Source: Hygrophila difformis (lineage: Eukaryota; Streptophyta; Magnoliopsida; Lamiales; Acanthaceae). From it: a stretch of DNA of 64,000 nt. A model generated the notes under the pieces. That model did no database searches. It saw only the letters and a program-made list of their open reading frames with translations, and was not told where the DNA came from. Numbering within the stretch: the first letter of the stretch is position 1; each line of letters begins with the position of its first letter. The DNA lies in the NCBI GenBank assembly GCA_030278955.1, contig JAOANR010000015.1:36798487-36862486 (forward strand), given 5' to 3'. A program made the position numbers and the translations under genes. Below, in pieces: positions 42,734 to 54,538 of the stretch.

Positions 42734-45434
42734 TGTAACACCTCGATTTTTGGTCACCCAGGTCGGGGTGTCACCGCCACACCTCCCTAGCAAAACACGG
42801 TTTCTCCGAGCTTGATAAAGAGATGCAAGGCTATGGTTTTTCAGAATTTAAATCATTCAAACAGCCCATTCATATATAATTTGAAAATAATATCATTACA
42901 GTTGCAGCTGAAAATAATATTTACATATATAATGCAGCGGAATTTAAAAATAGGGCCAACATGGCCTAATCACGGGCTAAACAGGCCCGTTCATGCAAGT
43001 TCTAGTCTAAAGCAGAATTTAAGAATAAAGTGTTCCCCCAGAATTCCCATGTATGCATATGATGATGCATATTCTTCAGCTCTGAAAGAAACAGGAAAAA
43101 AAAGTATGGTTTTGGTCAGCACTACGTGCTGAGTAAGTTAACACATACATAATTATGGGGTTTCAAAGTCTTTAATTAAATTTAAAGAAAACATGTGCAT
43201 ACAAGACATGATTTAATTTTATTCATCTAATAATAATTTAATTGCATAATTTAAAAGACAAGGATTTCCACAAGGTCATAATTCAACACACATGGTAAAA
43301 TAATCGCAAGACATAATTTAAAGGCATAATTTAAATAAGGAAAATATCAAGTATTTCAGGATTTGATTCTTCCTCTTTTATTCAATATGATCTAGTATAA
43401 TTTGTTCTTGGGGAATCGAACCCGCAAGAAGTGAAACGCATCCTAGGGAATCGAAACCGTAGGAATCAACACGCGTCCTGGGGAATCGAACCCGCAGGAA
43501 GACAGAAAATCGCCCTTGGGGAATCGAACCCGCAAGAACTCAAACACCCCCTGGGGAATCGAACCCGCAAGGTTTGACACGGGCATCCTGTGGAATCGAA
43601 CCCGCAGGAAAACATACACCCTGGGGAATCGAACCCGCAAGGTTTGACACAGACATCCTGGGGGATCGAATCCGCAGGGACACAGAGGCCCTTGTGGAAT
43701 CGAACCCGTAAGGTCAAAAAAAGTTTCGCAAATTTCACAAGTTTCAACAAGATTTCAAGATTTGACTCGGTCAACCACAGTTCAATTCAAAATTCATGTA
43801 AAATCGAGTTTAATTCCAAAAGTTATAAAATTTGACCAGTGACTCGAAAACACATAGATGAACAAGTTTCATGTTCTAAGTTTTTCAATCCAAGATATGG
43901 AAGTAGGTGAAAAACGTCAATCTTTAACAGGGTGATAATCTGTCCGAGTTTCTACGCATCAGTTTCAAGATTTCAAGATCTACCATAGCAAACTAACTCA
44001 AAATTTGATGAAATTTTATAGGGTGATTCTTAAGACGATTATCTACATCTTTCATTTAGAACTCGAAGCCCAATTCTCAATGGATCAGAGGATAATCTTT
44101 AGCTCATGTTCGAAACTAATTTCTGTCAAGGTTCTTGATTTCGGTACGAACGCAGATTGGATCGGCTCCGGTTCGGAGGTTCAAATCTCAACGAAAAATT
44201 CTAAATATTTACAGGGATATTCTAAACTCATAGATCTACAAATCTTATGTTCAACACCAATCCTAGATCGATCTAGATCTAAGGTAAAAATCACCAACAA
44301 GTTCGAACTAAAGTTCTGTCAAGAATTCCAAGATCCAGATTTAATGCAGTTCGGTTTTGGGTCGGTTTCAGGTTACAAAACAATATGAAAAATTCCGAAA
44401 ATTTTACAGGAGATAGATCTAAGCCTTAGGAATGTTTTTCAGGTTTTAAGCTTTCTCGTTTGAATAGTTTTAAGGGTTCGAAAAATTCACGCAAAAATGC
44501 TTCGCCATAGGGTTTTTCATATAGACAGATTTTTAGTTTCTCGATTAGATCTTTACGTTAGGTGTATTTTAAATCGCCCAAAACCATAGTAAGGTTAACT
44601 TACTGATCTTTGGTCGTCCGGGATCGACGATTCGGAGGCGTGGCTTCCAGTCCACCGGTTATCTCCTTAATTCCGTCGGGTTCTTCGCTCTCGATCCGGA
44701 TCGGGGTGTAGGATGGAAAAAGCATGAGGTTAGGATTCGTTTTCGAATCAAGAGTGGAAAGAGGAATAGATCAGATCTTACCAAGACGATAGAAGAGCCC
44801 ATTTGTCCAAGACAGTCCCTCCTCTCGGTGTTGTGCCTCCGACGACTCCGAAATTAGAGTTTTATGTGTAGAGAGATTTCGTAGGGTTTTGTAAAACGTT
44901 TGGGACTGATTAGGATGGTTATTTATAAATGGAAAGGACCTAAAGGTCGTCCAAAGGCAGCCCTACGATGTCTTGAGTCGCAAGGTGTGCAACCGAAGTC
45001 GAAAAATCCGGATTCGGGCGAGTAAATCTCGCACGGGGCGTTTCTGCCAGTTGGCGCGGGCTTGGCGCGCCCCCAAGCTTACCACCGCGCGGCCAGCGCG
45101 CCACTCACGCCTGGACTCCGGTCCGGGCAGGTCGTGCGATCCGTCGCGCTTTTCCTCCTATCTTTCGGACTTCTATCCCTCTATGTTCTCGGATTCGGAT
45201 CTCCGGGATATCTTCGGGCTCCTATTTCCTATCGTCATTTTATTCGGGTCTAAATTTACATGTGGACTCGAGTTATTGAGTCCATCGATGTTGGGTTCAC
45301 GTGTGACCATTTATTTGATTAAATTGTCTTCGGCTTCCCGGGTTCTCGAAATCTTGATTCCTTTTTAATTTATATTCCATTTCTCATCTCTTATGATTCT
45401 TTATCTATTTATCATGTTTGTTTATTTATTATTT

Positions 45435-45469
<35 letters not shown>

Positions 45470-45499
45470 TTTTATGTGGCAAAATTCTCGGGTATTACA
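42734..45499 (-). repeat. 3' LTR of the minus-strand element
   Basis: 2,766 bp. In element sense it has a GC-rich early part (about 45,050-45,130), a donor-like GTAAGT, a nine-unit T-arm-like array (43407-43715), a TCAGCAC/GTGCTGA hairpin (43116-43132) and a pyrimidine tract ending in AG. An (ATTT)n run lies at 45,430-45,475. Confidence 0.95.
43407..43715 (-). repeat. Nine tandem tRNA-T-arm-like units in the 3' LTR
   Basis: Nine units of 33-37 bp, each with GGGGAATCGAACCCG on the plus strand, which in element sense is CGGGTTCGATTCCCC, the TFIIIC B-box/T-arm motif. Bases on either side of the core pair in most units with changing sequence: CTTG/CAAG, CCTA/TAGG, CCTG/CAGG. Spacers between units are not conserved. 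Confidence 0.9.
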
Positions 45500-46451
45500 G
45501 TCTACCCTCCTTAAGAATCAACTTCGTCCTCGAAGTTGTGTTTCGGCTTTTCTCGTGTAATCCTTTTATTTATTTTATTATCTTGTGACTGAACTCAGAA
45601 TTAAAACTTCTAAGTTGCCTACGTACCCTGTGAAGGGATCAAGCCATAACGTAGTTCAAAACAACTTGAATTTGTTTATTTATTTATTCGGAATACATAT
45701 TGTCAAAAATAAATGTCTATCTTACGGGGTATTACATCATCTCCCCCTTAGGACTTCAGTTATGTCCCCATAACTGCCTACTTATTATTCTCAAAAGGTT
45801 CGAGTCAAGGTTTAAATGAGCCGTGCGTTTGAAATGGATTTGTTGTTTGGGAATCCAACAAAATTTTTGGAATAGAGAGTTTTTTAATAAAGACTTGATT
45901 TTTATTGTTTCAAATAAGGAAATTTTCTAATTCGTACAAGGATAGGAATGGCTAAGGTCGAGATTTGTTATGCTTAGGCGTGCGCTTAGATGAACGCGAT
46001 CTAGAACTAAGGCAAGATCAGTCTCTAGTTAGCGTTCCTAATTTGATGTCAAGCGTCTAAGTTATCTAGGTGTAGCAAGAGATCTAAGTTAGAACAACTT
46101 CGCTTCTAGGTTATCTAAGGTATAGAAAATGCAATATGCACATGCACACGATGATCCCCAAAAATAAATGCACTATATATATATATTTTCTCAAGTTTCC
46201 ATGGGTTTTAAAAATAAGAATTTATTCCATGGAACTAATGCTTTAAAATAATAATTAAAATTCTTGGACCTCTATATTGGGTCAAAACTAGTTATCATTT
46301 GGGCTCAAAAATAATTTGGGCTAGGAAATTTTAAAAATAATAATTTGGGCTCTTCTATAATTATAATAATTTAAAAATAATAATGGTTTAAAAATAATAG
46401 TTTAAAAATAATAATAATAGTTTAAAAATAGTCCGGGCTCTGATACCAACT
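45500..46451 (-). other. Interior of the minus-strand element, non-coding
   Basis: 952 bp with the primer-binding site at 46437-46448 (GCTCTGATACCA on the plus strand), AAAATAATAATA runs, GGGCTC/TTTGGGCTC words, and near 45,505-45,680 the conserved polypurine tract and TACGTAGGCAAC block. No coding frame is meaningful. Confidence 0.85.
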
Positions 46452-49198
46452 TGTAACACCCCGGTTTTGGTCACCCAGGTCGGGGTGTCACCGCCACACC
46501 TCCCTAGCAAGACACGGTTTCTCCGAGCTTGCTAAAGAGATGCAAGGCTATGGTTTTTCAGAATTTAAATCATTCAAACAGCCCATTCATATATAATTTG
46601 AAAATAATATCATTACAGTTGCAGCTGAAAATAATATTTACATATATAATGCAGCGGAATTTAAAAATAGGGCCAACATGGCCTAATCACGGGCTAAACA
46701 GACCCGTTCATGCAAGTTCTAGTCTAAAGCAGAATTTAAGAATAAAGTGTTCCCCCAGAATTCCCATGTATGCATATGATGATGCATATTCTTCAGCTCT
46801 GAAAGAAACAGGAAAAAAAAAGTATGGTTTTGGTTAGCACTACGTGCTGAGTAAGTTAACACATACATAATTATGGGGTTTCAAAGTCTTTAATTAAATT
46901 TAAAGAAAACATGTGCATACAAGACATGATTTAATTTTATTCATCTAATAATAATTTAATTGCATAATTTAATAGACAAGGATTTCCACAAGGTCATAAT
47001 TCAACACACATGGTAAAATAATCGCAAGACATAATTTAAAGGCATAATTTAAATAAGGAAAATATCAAGTATTTCAGGATTTGATTCTTCCTCTTTTATT
47101 CAATATGATCTAGTATAATTTGTTCTTGGGGAATCGAACCCGCAAGAAGTGAAACGCATCCTAGGGAATCGAAACCGTAGGAATCAACACGCGTCCTGGG
47201 GAATCGAACCGCAGGAAGACAGACAATCGCCCTTGGGGAATCGAACCCGCAAGAACTCAAACACACCCTGGGGAATCGAACCCGCAAGGTTTGACACGGA
47301 CATCCTGGGGAATCGAACCCGCAGGAAAACATACACCCTGGGGAATCGAACCCGCAAGGTTTGACACAGACATCCTGGGGAATCGAATCCGCAGGGACAC
47401 AGAGGCCCTTGGGGAATCGAACCCGCAAGGTCAAAATAAGTTTCTCAAATTTCACAAGTTTCAACAAGATTTCAAGATTTGACTCGGTCAACCACAGTTC
47501 ACTTCAAAATTCATTTAAAATCGAGTTTAATTCCAAAAATTCTAAAATTTGACCAGTGACGCGAAAACACATAGATGAACAAGTTTCATGTTTTAAGTTT
47601 TTCAATCCGAGATACGGAAGTAGGTGAAAAACGTCAATCTTTAACAGGGTGATAATCTGTCCGAGTTTCTACGCATCAGTTTTAAGATTTCAAGATCTAC
47701 CATAGCAAACTATCTCCAAATTTGATGAAATTTTACAGGGTTATTCTTAAGACGATTATCTACATCTTTTATTTAGAACTCAAAGCCCAATTCTCATCGG
47801 ATCAGAGGATAATCTTTAGCTCAAGTTCGAAACTAATTTCTGTCAAGGTTCTTGATTTCGGTACGAACGCAGATCGGATCGGCTCCGGTTCGGAGGTTCA
47901 AATATCAATGAAAAATTCTAAATATTTACAGGGATATTCTAAACTCATAGATCTACAAATCTTATGTTCAACGCCAATCCTAGATCGGTCTAGATCTAAG
48001 GTAAAAATCACCAACAAGTTCGAACTAAAGTTCTGTCAAGAATTCCAAGATCCAGATTTAATGCAGTTCGGTTTTGGGTCGGTTTCAGGTCTCAAAACAA
48101 CATGAAAAATTCCGAAAATTTCACAGGAGATAGATCTAAGCCTTAGTAATGTTTTTCGTGTTTTAAGCTTTCTCGTTTGAATAGTTATAAGGGTTCGAAA
48201 AATTCACGCAAAAACGCTGCGCCATAGGGTTTTTCATATAGACATATTTTTAGTTTCTTGATTAGATCTTTACGTTAGGTGTATTTTAAATCGCCCAAAA
48301 CCATAGTAAGGTTAACTTACTGATCTTTGGTCGACCGTGATCGTCGATTCGGAGGCGTGGCTTCCAGTCCACCGGTTATCTCCTTATTTCCGTCGGGTTC
48401 TTCGCTCTCGATCCGGATCGGGGTGTAGGATGGAAAATGGATGAGGTTAGGATTCATTTTCGAATAAAGAGTGAAAAGAAGAATAGATCGGATCTTACCA
48501 AGACGATAGAAGACCCCAAATTCATCCAAGACAGTCCCTCCTCTCGGTGTTGTGCCTCCGACGACTCCGGAATTAGAGTTTTATGTGTAGAGAGATTTCG
48601 TAGGGTTTTGTAAAACGTTTGGGACTGATTAGGATGGTTATTTATAGATGGAAAGGACCTAAAGGTCATCCAAAGGCAGCCCTAGGATGTCTTGAGTCGC
48701 AAGGTGTGCAACCGAAGTCGAAAAATCCGGATTCGGGTGAGTAAATCTCGCACGGGGCGTTTCTGCCAGTTGGCGCGGGCTTGGCGCGCCCCCAAACCAA
48801 CCACCCCGCGGCCAGCACGCCACTCACGCCTGGACTCCGGTCCGGGCAGGTCGTGCGATCCGTCGCGCTTTTCCTCCTCTCTTTCGGACTTCTATCCCTC
48901 TATGTTCTCGGATTCGGATCTCTGGGATATCTTCGGGCTCCTATTTCCTATCGTCATTTTATTCGGGTCTGAATTTACTTGTGGACTCGAGTTATTGAGT
49001 CCATCGATGTTGGGTTCACGTGTGACCATTTATTTGATTAAATTGTCTTCGGCTTCCCGGGTTCTCGAAATCTTGATTCCTTTTTAATTTGAATTCCATT
49101 TCTCATCTCTTATGATTCTTTATCTATTTATCATGTTTGTTTATTTATAATTTTTATTTATTTATTTATTTTATGTGGCAAAATTCTCGGGTATTACA
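46452..49198 (-). repeat. 5' LTR of the minus-strand element
   Basis: 2,747 bp and nearly identical to the 3' LTR. It contains the nine-unit array at 47125-47434, a donor-like GTAAGT at 48315-48320 and an AG at 46799-46800 in element sense (1,522 nt apart), and the hairpin 46834-46850. Confidence 0.95.
47125..47434 (-). repeat. Nine tandem tRNA-T-arm-like units in the 5' LTR
   Basis: Same nine units as in the 3' LTR with a few base differences. The last unit here has a perfect CCTTG/CAAGG flank where the other LTR has a G-T pair. Confidence 0.9.
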
Positions 49199-49203
49199 TA
49201 TTA

Positions 49204-50640
49204 ATTGTTAGGGAAATTTCTAGATTGTGAAGATGTTCGCTAAAATTGTTGTTGTTGTAACAACCCTTCAAGAACGTATGTATTCTTCATTGAGAAAATT
49301 ACAGAAAGTACAGTGACGTGACTACTTCCCTTAGTAGGCTTTTGGAGGTTTTAGATGGGTCTAAAATAACTATAAATACCTGTTTTCATCCTTGAGGTTA
49401 TGTAGAGCATTTCCAGCCGCATTTCAAGGAGAATTACAGAGCATTCAAGGGTCCTTTCCTGCTAGTGATATCTAAGGGAAGCTGGAGAAGAAAATCCCAC
49501 CAGTTCGTTGTTGACAGAAGGCAGAAACAACCATTCCTTGGCTAGTATAATTCTTGTTGTTCTGCTTGCTGCTATTCTATGGGGATTTGGGTTTGTGTTT
49601 ATGCATTTCTTGGAATATTTCTTGCAAACACAGTCTGTCTGCTTAGTTTGGGTGTTTTACCGCCACTGTGCTTGAATAGTTTTGAGTAGATAGGTACCAC
49701 AAACACCACTCCAACATCTGCTCGTGAATTGTGTGCATTTGGGTAGATAAGTGTGAGGCTCCCATGTGTTTCTCTAGTCTATTTGGGTAGATAGAGAAGT
49801 TCACCAGAATGAAGGGTATGTAGAGTGAGTTGATTTGTATTCAACATGTTTGGTGGGGACTTAGTGAAAACCTGGCTTGGAGCCCCCAGACGTAGATCTT
49901 TGGATCGAACTAGGTAACCAAATTGTGGTGTTCCTTGTTTTTATTCCGCACTCTGTTTTTCATGAGTTGTTGAAACTTCCCACCAACAACGATATGACAA
50001 ATCCTTTTGATCTCTTAGATGTTGAATTGGCTGACATTGGTGCTAACATTTCTGTTAAAAAGAAAACAACATTTGGTCGAAATTCTATGAGTCCTTTTGA
50101 TTTGTCCATGAAGTTTAATTGTTTGTTTAGAATTAGTGCTTCGAATTTTCTGACTACACCTAATGCTTCAGCTGAGTTCAACTATGGGCAAACTGTTGTG
50201 TTCCATTGATGAGTGCCCTAAAATCCTCAACTATGGTTACCTGATCATTAAACATATGTTTAGATTTGCATGGGCCAAGATTGAAAAGAATACACAATTG
50301 CCGTATCCTGCCTTGATCACTTTGTTTGCCATGTCTTGCCAATTGCTGCCTCCGACCGAGACCTTCTTCAAGGTGAAGAAGCAGTTGCCCTCAGACAAGC
50401 TGAAAGGTCTTCACAATGATTTCAAACATGGCCCTCAGAAACTTGGAATGGAGTTGGTGGATTATGTTAGAATTGAGCTGCTGCAGATTTAGAAAGAATT
50501 GGGCGTTCTGAATGATCGGAAAATGGGGCTCAAGAGGCGGGTTCGCAAGCTGGTTGCTCTGTTCCACATTCCTTTGATGATCAACCTGAGGGGGAGGCCG
50601 ATTCAGAAGACACTTTGTGATCTGACCAAGTAAGTGGGAG
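49204..50640 (+). pseudogene. Degenerate retroelement-like coding region
   Basis: The stretch ending near 49,910 (CCCCCAGACGTAGATCTTTGG, GGATCGAACTAGGTAA) resembles the conserved 3' end of plant Copia LTRs. Broken frames follow: one with NPFDLLDVELADIGANISVK (about 49,995-50,060) and another with ILNYGYLIIKHMFRFAWAKI and YPALITLFAMSC (about 50,215-50,335), which loosely recalls plant transposon-protein domains. The frames overlap out of register and there is no clear start. The left edge abuts the minus-strand LTR element. The identity is tentative. Confidence 0.35.
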
Positions 50641-50948
50641 TACCAGTGACAGCGGACAGTTGTTTTGACAACTCAGGAATAATTCTTGCCTGTTGATTCT
50701 GATGTTATTTTGTTATTTCTGGATATTTGGGATTTCTGACTTCTGGTTTTTGGATTTCTCTGGTTTGTACTGATATTTGGATATTTGGTTCTGGCTTTCT
50801 GATGCTGTGATGATGTTAGATGCTTGAATGCATTGTGCCTATAATTCTCTCGATCTATCTCTTATGGCATATGGTTTATGGTATGCATATTTTTATATGT
50901 CTCTATTATTTTGATGCATATTGTTGTTTGGTGATATCTTGATTCTAC

Positions 50949-51822
50949 CACTACAAGAAAAAACCCAATTACCGACCCCAATTCCCAACCACAAGAGTAC
51001 GGGTCGGATTTACCGACCCCATTTTGGGGTCGGTAATATTTAGACGTTATTGGGACCCAGGGCATTCGATAACCAAAACATCGACCACAATCAATGTGGT
51101 CGGCGTTACCGACCCCAAATGGGGTCGGTAATTGTTACCGACCCCATTATCGACCCCAATTGGGTCTGTAGTTTTTTCCCATTTTTTAATTTTTATCATA
51201 TTACCGACCCCATTACCGACCCCAATTCGGGTCGGTAGTTTTTTTTCATTTTTTTTCTTTTTATTGTATTAATGATCCCATTACCGACCCCATTTGGGGG
51301 TCGGTAGTTTTTTTTCCAATTTTTATTATTTATTCCTTTTTTATTATTTATTTAATATTTTTATTAAATATTTATTTATTATTTTTATAATTTAATTATT
51401 TATTTATTTGAATCATTTTAATTATTTTTTATTTTATAATTAGTTAATTAATTAATTAATTAATTTAATTATTGAATTTCATAACTTATTTAATTAATGT
51501 TATTTTTAACTTTTACTTCATTGTATTTTTATTAAAAATAAATTTATGTTATTATTTATATATATTAAATTTTTCTAATTTTTTTTATTTTGTTATTTAT
51601 TTTATATTTTATTCAACATTTATTTGATTATTTAAATAATTTAATTATTTATTTATTTGAGAAAAGTAATTATTTATTTATTTTCTAATTTATTTATTTA
51701 TTTATTTATTTAATTATTAAATTAAATAATTTTTTAACTAATTTTATTTTTAATTTTTGACTCATAGTATTTTTCATTAAAAAATATTTATGTCATTATC
51801 TACATTTATTTTAATTAATTTT
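50949..51822. mobile_element. Left part of a CACTA element, interrupted by an LTR element
   Basis: CACTACAAGAAAAAACCC is a canonical CACTA end. ACCGACCCCATTTTGGGGTC and many further direct and inverted ACCGACCCC/GGGGTCGG words form the subterminal repeat block to about 51,310. Then comes a very AT-rich middle in which the LTR element at 51,823 inserted. AT-rich sequence continues after 60,236, but the right end was not found. Confidence 0.8.
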
Positions 51823-54538
51823 TGTAACATCCCGGATAATTGTTTCATAATTAATTTAATTTAATTATAATTTATTAATTAAGTGGGCTAGATTGGGATT
51901 TAATGAGTGTTAATAAATTTTGTAGCAAGCCCAAGTGAATAATCATGAAGCCAAAACCAAGCCCAATTTTACCAAAGCCCATGACCCATTTCCTAATAAA
52001 AGTCTGATCGGGTCTCATTCACTCTCCCATTTCCTCCCTTTAACAAATGAAATTGGAAGAATGAAGAAGAGAGAGAGATGCCGATTGTGAGCAGGGAGAG
52101 ACCGACGGTGATGGAGCTTGAGGAAGAGGAGAATTCGACACATGCAGAAATGGATTTTGCTTCGCCTCAGTCATTTCTCCATTTTCCCCCTCTTTTTCCG
52201 TTTCTTCTTCCCCTTTCTCTGTCCGGTTTCGAAGCTGCCGGAGCAGCCATGCCGCCGTCGCGGCGGCGAACGGAGGAACGGGAGGGGCCGGAGCCCGTGC
52301 CACAGCAGGAGACACCACAGCGCGGTGGCGCGCTGTGGTGAGGACTGTGCGACGTACAGTCGTGCGCCGCTGTGGCGGCGATGCTGCTGGCCGCCGGCGC
52401 TGGAGGCGCGGCGGAGGTATGGTGGTGAGGTGGGTGATGTCCGGTGGTGGTGTTGACTTGGCGGCAGCAGTGGTGGTGTTTGGTGTTGTCTAATTCGTCG
52501 TTGTTGTTTGTGTATTTGGTTCATTATCAATGTTGTTGTTGATGTATGTGGATTTAATTCATATAGAGTATTGGCATGTTAAATTGTAGTATTGGAAGAA
52601 TGTTAATGTAGAATTCTTGCATATTGAAGATCGGTTGACATTGATTTAAAAGTTAAATGGTTAACTTGGGTAATTAATTTGGATGGTTATAATTTGGAAT
52701 TTGAAGTTGTGTTAATGTTTATGTTGTAATTTATGTGACTAAATTCTAGTATTGGAGTGCAATGAGCTTTTGAATAGAAAAGAAAAGAACTTGGTAGATT
52801 GGTTGTTGGGGATTTAATTTGAAGATGCGAATAATGTTGTGTAGTTTGAACTATTGATTAAAATGGAGTTTATTTGTACTTGTCGAAATTAGTTACTGAA
52901 TTCAATTAAATTTTGGAATATTTGAGCATTGAATTAATTGGAATTGGAGTTGGTATTGATTTATTAATATGAGTTGTTCATTGTTTAAACTAGAGATTTT
53001 GGGTTATGTTAAATTAGATGCATTATTGGTCTTGTTTGAATGACTTTTATTATTGAAACTTGTTATATTGTATAGGAAATAATTGGATGCCGAAATAAAG
53101 AAATTGGAGGATTGAAGGCGTGCAATGGGAACGTGGAAGATGGTTCATTAAGGCAAGGAGTAATTAGTAATCTATAGATTAGGGAGTTAGACGAGATGCC
53201 TAATGATTATTAAATTTATAATTGAACTAAGTCATGGCATGTTAACATAGACGATTAGGATGTGAACCTAATTAGGTTATACTTTGGATTTAGGGACGTC
53301 TATGGCTAGACTGGCTCCCTAGGGATCTATTACTCGCTAGGTTAGAGCTAGTAGAGTTTATAATGGATGTAGAAGTGGTATATGAAACGTTATGTATTTA
53401 TGATAGGGGAACTTAGACGACTAGGGGTTTCTATGACTATCATGTTACTTGATTATAGGAATGATGGCTTGTATCTTCTTATACTTGTGATTATTAATAA
53501 ATAAGAATGTGAGGTATACATGTTGCCTGTGCTGATTATTATGTTATGTGAGAATTATGTTACAGATAAGGATTGGACTAGAATCTTTTTGAGTAAGGTA
53601 TCAAAGGTGAAATTGAGATATTATGTTCTTATTGGTATTGTGCCTTTGGGTGTGAGATGTTATACCTCGGTGATACTTGTGTTATGCTACGGCATGTTTG
53701 ACATATGGGGAGTGAACCCTGTGCCATGACCGGCAATTGGGGAGTGAACCCTTTGCCATGACCTGCTAGACGCTGCTCTGGTCAGTGACGACTATCCGGC
53801 TCCCTCACCTATGTTATTGGCCCTGCGTAGGCTGTTCGTCCGCGGCGGGGGCGACGTTGACGGGCAGTTCATTGTGATGGGAGAGGGTGGTGTCCTCTCG
53901 CCAATGATGACTGTCGACCATGGTTATTAGGAAACGCGTTAGACATGATTATCTGCTGCATTTAGGATAGATAGACACGTAGGTCATATCATTCATCTCA
54001 TCATTCATCATACATAATGATTGCAATGCATTTTATGGTTGAAGCACCGGTATGGGACGGTGTGATGTTTAAATACTGTATTTAATTTATGTTATAAATA
54101 TATTCGAATTTATAATTATGTCATTTAATTCTCGTACTGTCTAATCTACTTATTACTGTTATTTCCTTGCTCAGTACTTTTGTACTGACCCTTGCTGTTG
54201 ATGTTGTTTTATAGATTCTCCATGGATGGCGCATATCATGAGGATGGGGTTCGGGCTGAGCGAACTAGTATAGATTACTATTGTTTTAATTGTTTTGTTG
54301 TGCACAATCTGGGTTTATTTATGTTGGTGTTATTAGGCTTTTGCCTTGTTAGTAAATGTTTCAGGGCTTGTAGCCTGGATATGTTTTTGTTGTTCCTGGG
54401 ATCATTTTACTGTATATGTTGTTATTACGTTATTGCCTCGCTTCGTATTAGCTGTCTAAGCTGAGTGATCAACAGTTTAGTACAGTTTAATACGGCGGTG
54501 ACGTCACGAAAATGGTTTTAAATTTTCGGGGCGTTACA
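51823..54538 (+). repeat. 5' LTR of the plus-strand element
   Basis: 2,716 bp. It has a transcript-like early part with an 87-codon frame (52078-52341) and a GC-rich zone (about 52,240-52,420). Paired GGGGAGTGAACCC units lie at 53707-53751, a TCAGTAC/GTACTGA hairpin at 54171-54188, and a pyrimidine-rich tract ends in AG at 54214. The end region GCACCGGTATGGGACGGTGT is shared with the LTR starting at 61869, so the two families are related. Confidence 0.95.
53700..53760 (+). repeat. Two 32-bp units with GGGGAGTGAACCC hairpins
   Basis: Core GGGGAGTGAACCC at 53707 and 53739. Flanks pair as ATGG/CCAT in the first unit and GGCAA/TTGCC in the second. The same pair recurs in the 3' LTR at about 59,400-59,450. 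Confidence 0.7.

Larger units (their letters stand above)
42734..49198 (-). mobile_element. Non-autonomous LTR retrotransposon (LARD-like), minus strand
   Basis: LTRs at 42734-45499 and 46452-49198 (about 2.75 kb each) enclose only 952 bp. The exact 5-bp duplication TATTA lies at 42729-42733 and 49199-49203. The primer-binding site (reverse complement at 46437-46448) and the polypurine tract (AAGGAGGGTAGAC on the minus strand, just outside 45499) give the orientation. The interior has no gag or pol. Its TACGTAGGCAACTT block and polypurine tract match the Gypsy element at 25,520, so it probably borrows enzymes from that kind of element. Confidence 0.95.

Noticed and set aside
43407..43715. CRISPR-like array of regularly spaced repeats (also 47125-47434)
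   Set aside because: Repeats of ~15 bp with variable short spacers are duplicated in both LTRs of a plant retrotransposon, with no cas genes. It is an LTR-internal tandem repeat.
44005..45368. 127- and 131-codon plus-strand frames (also 47,722-49,087)
   Set aside because: Antisense frames in LTRs of the minus-strand element, present in both LTRs.
43407..47434. tRNA genes suggested by GGTTCGATTCC motifs
   Set aside because: Only the T-arm-like part is present; no acceptor, D or anticodon arms. Other B boxes in the window belong to SINEs.
52078..52530. Overlapping frames of 87-122 codons on both strands (again at 57,762-58,223)
   Set aside because: They lie in the GC-rich part of the LTR and occur in both LTR copies. 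Several frames are open at once because of composition, not coding.
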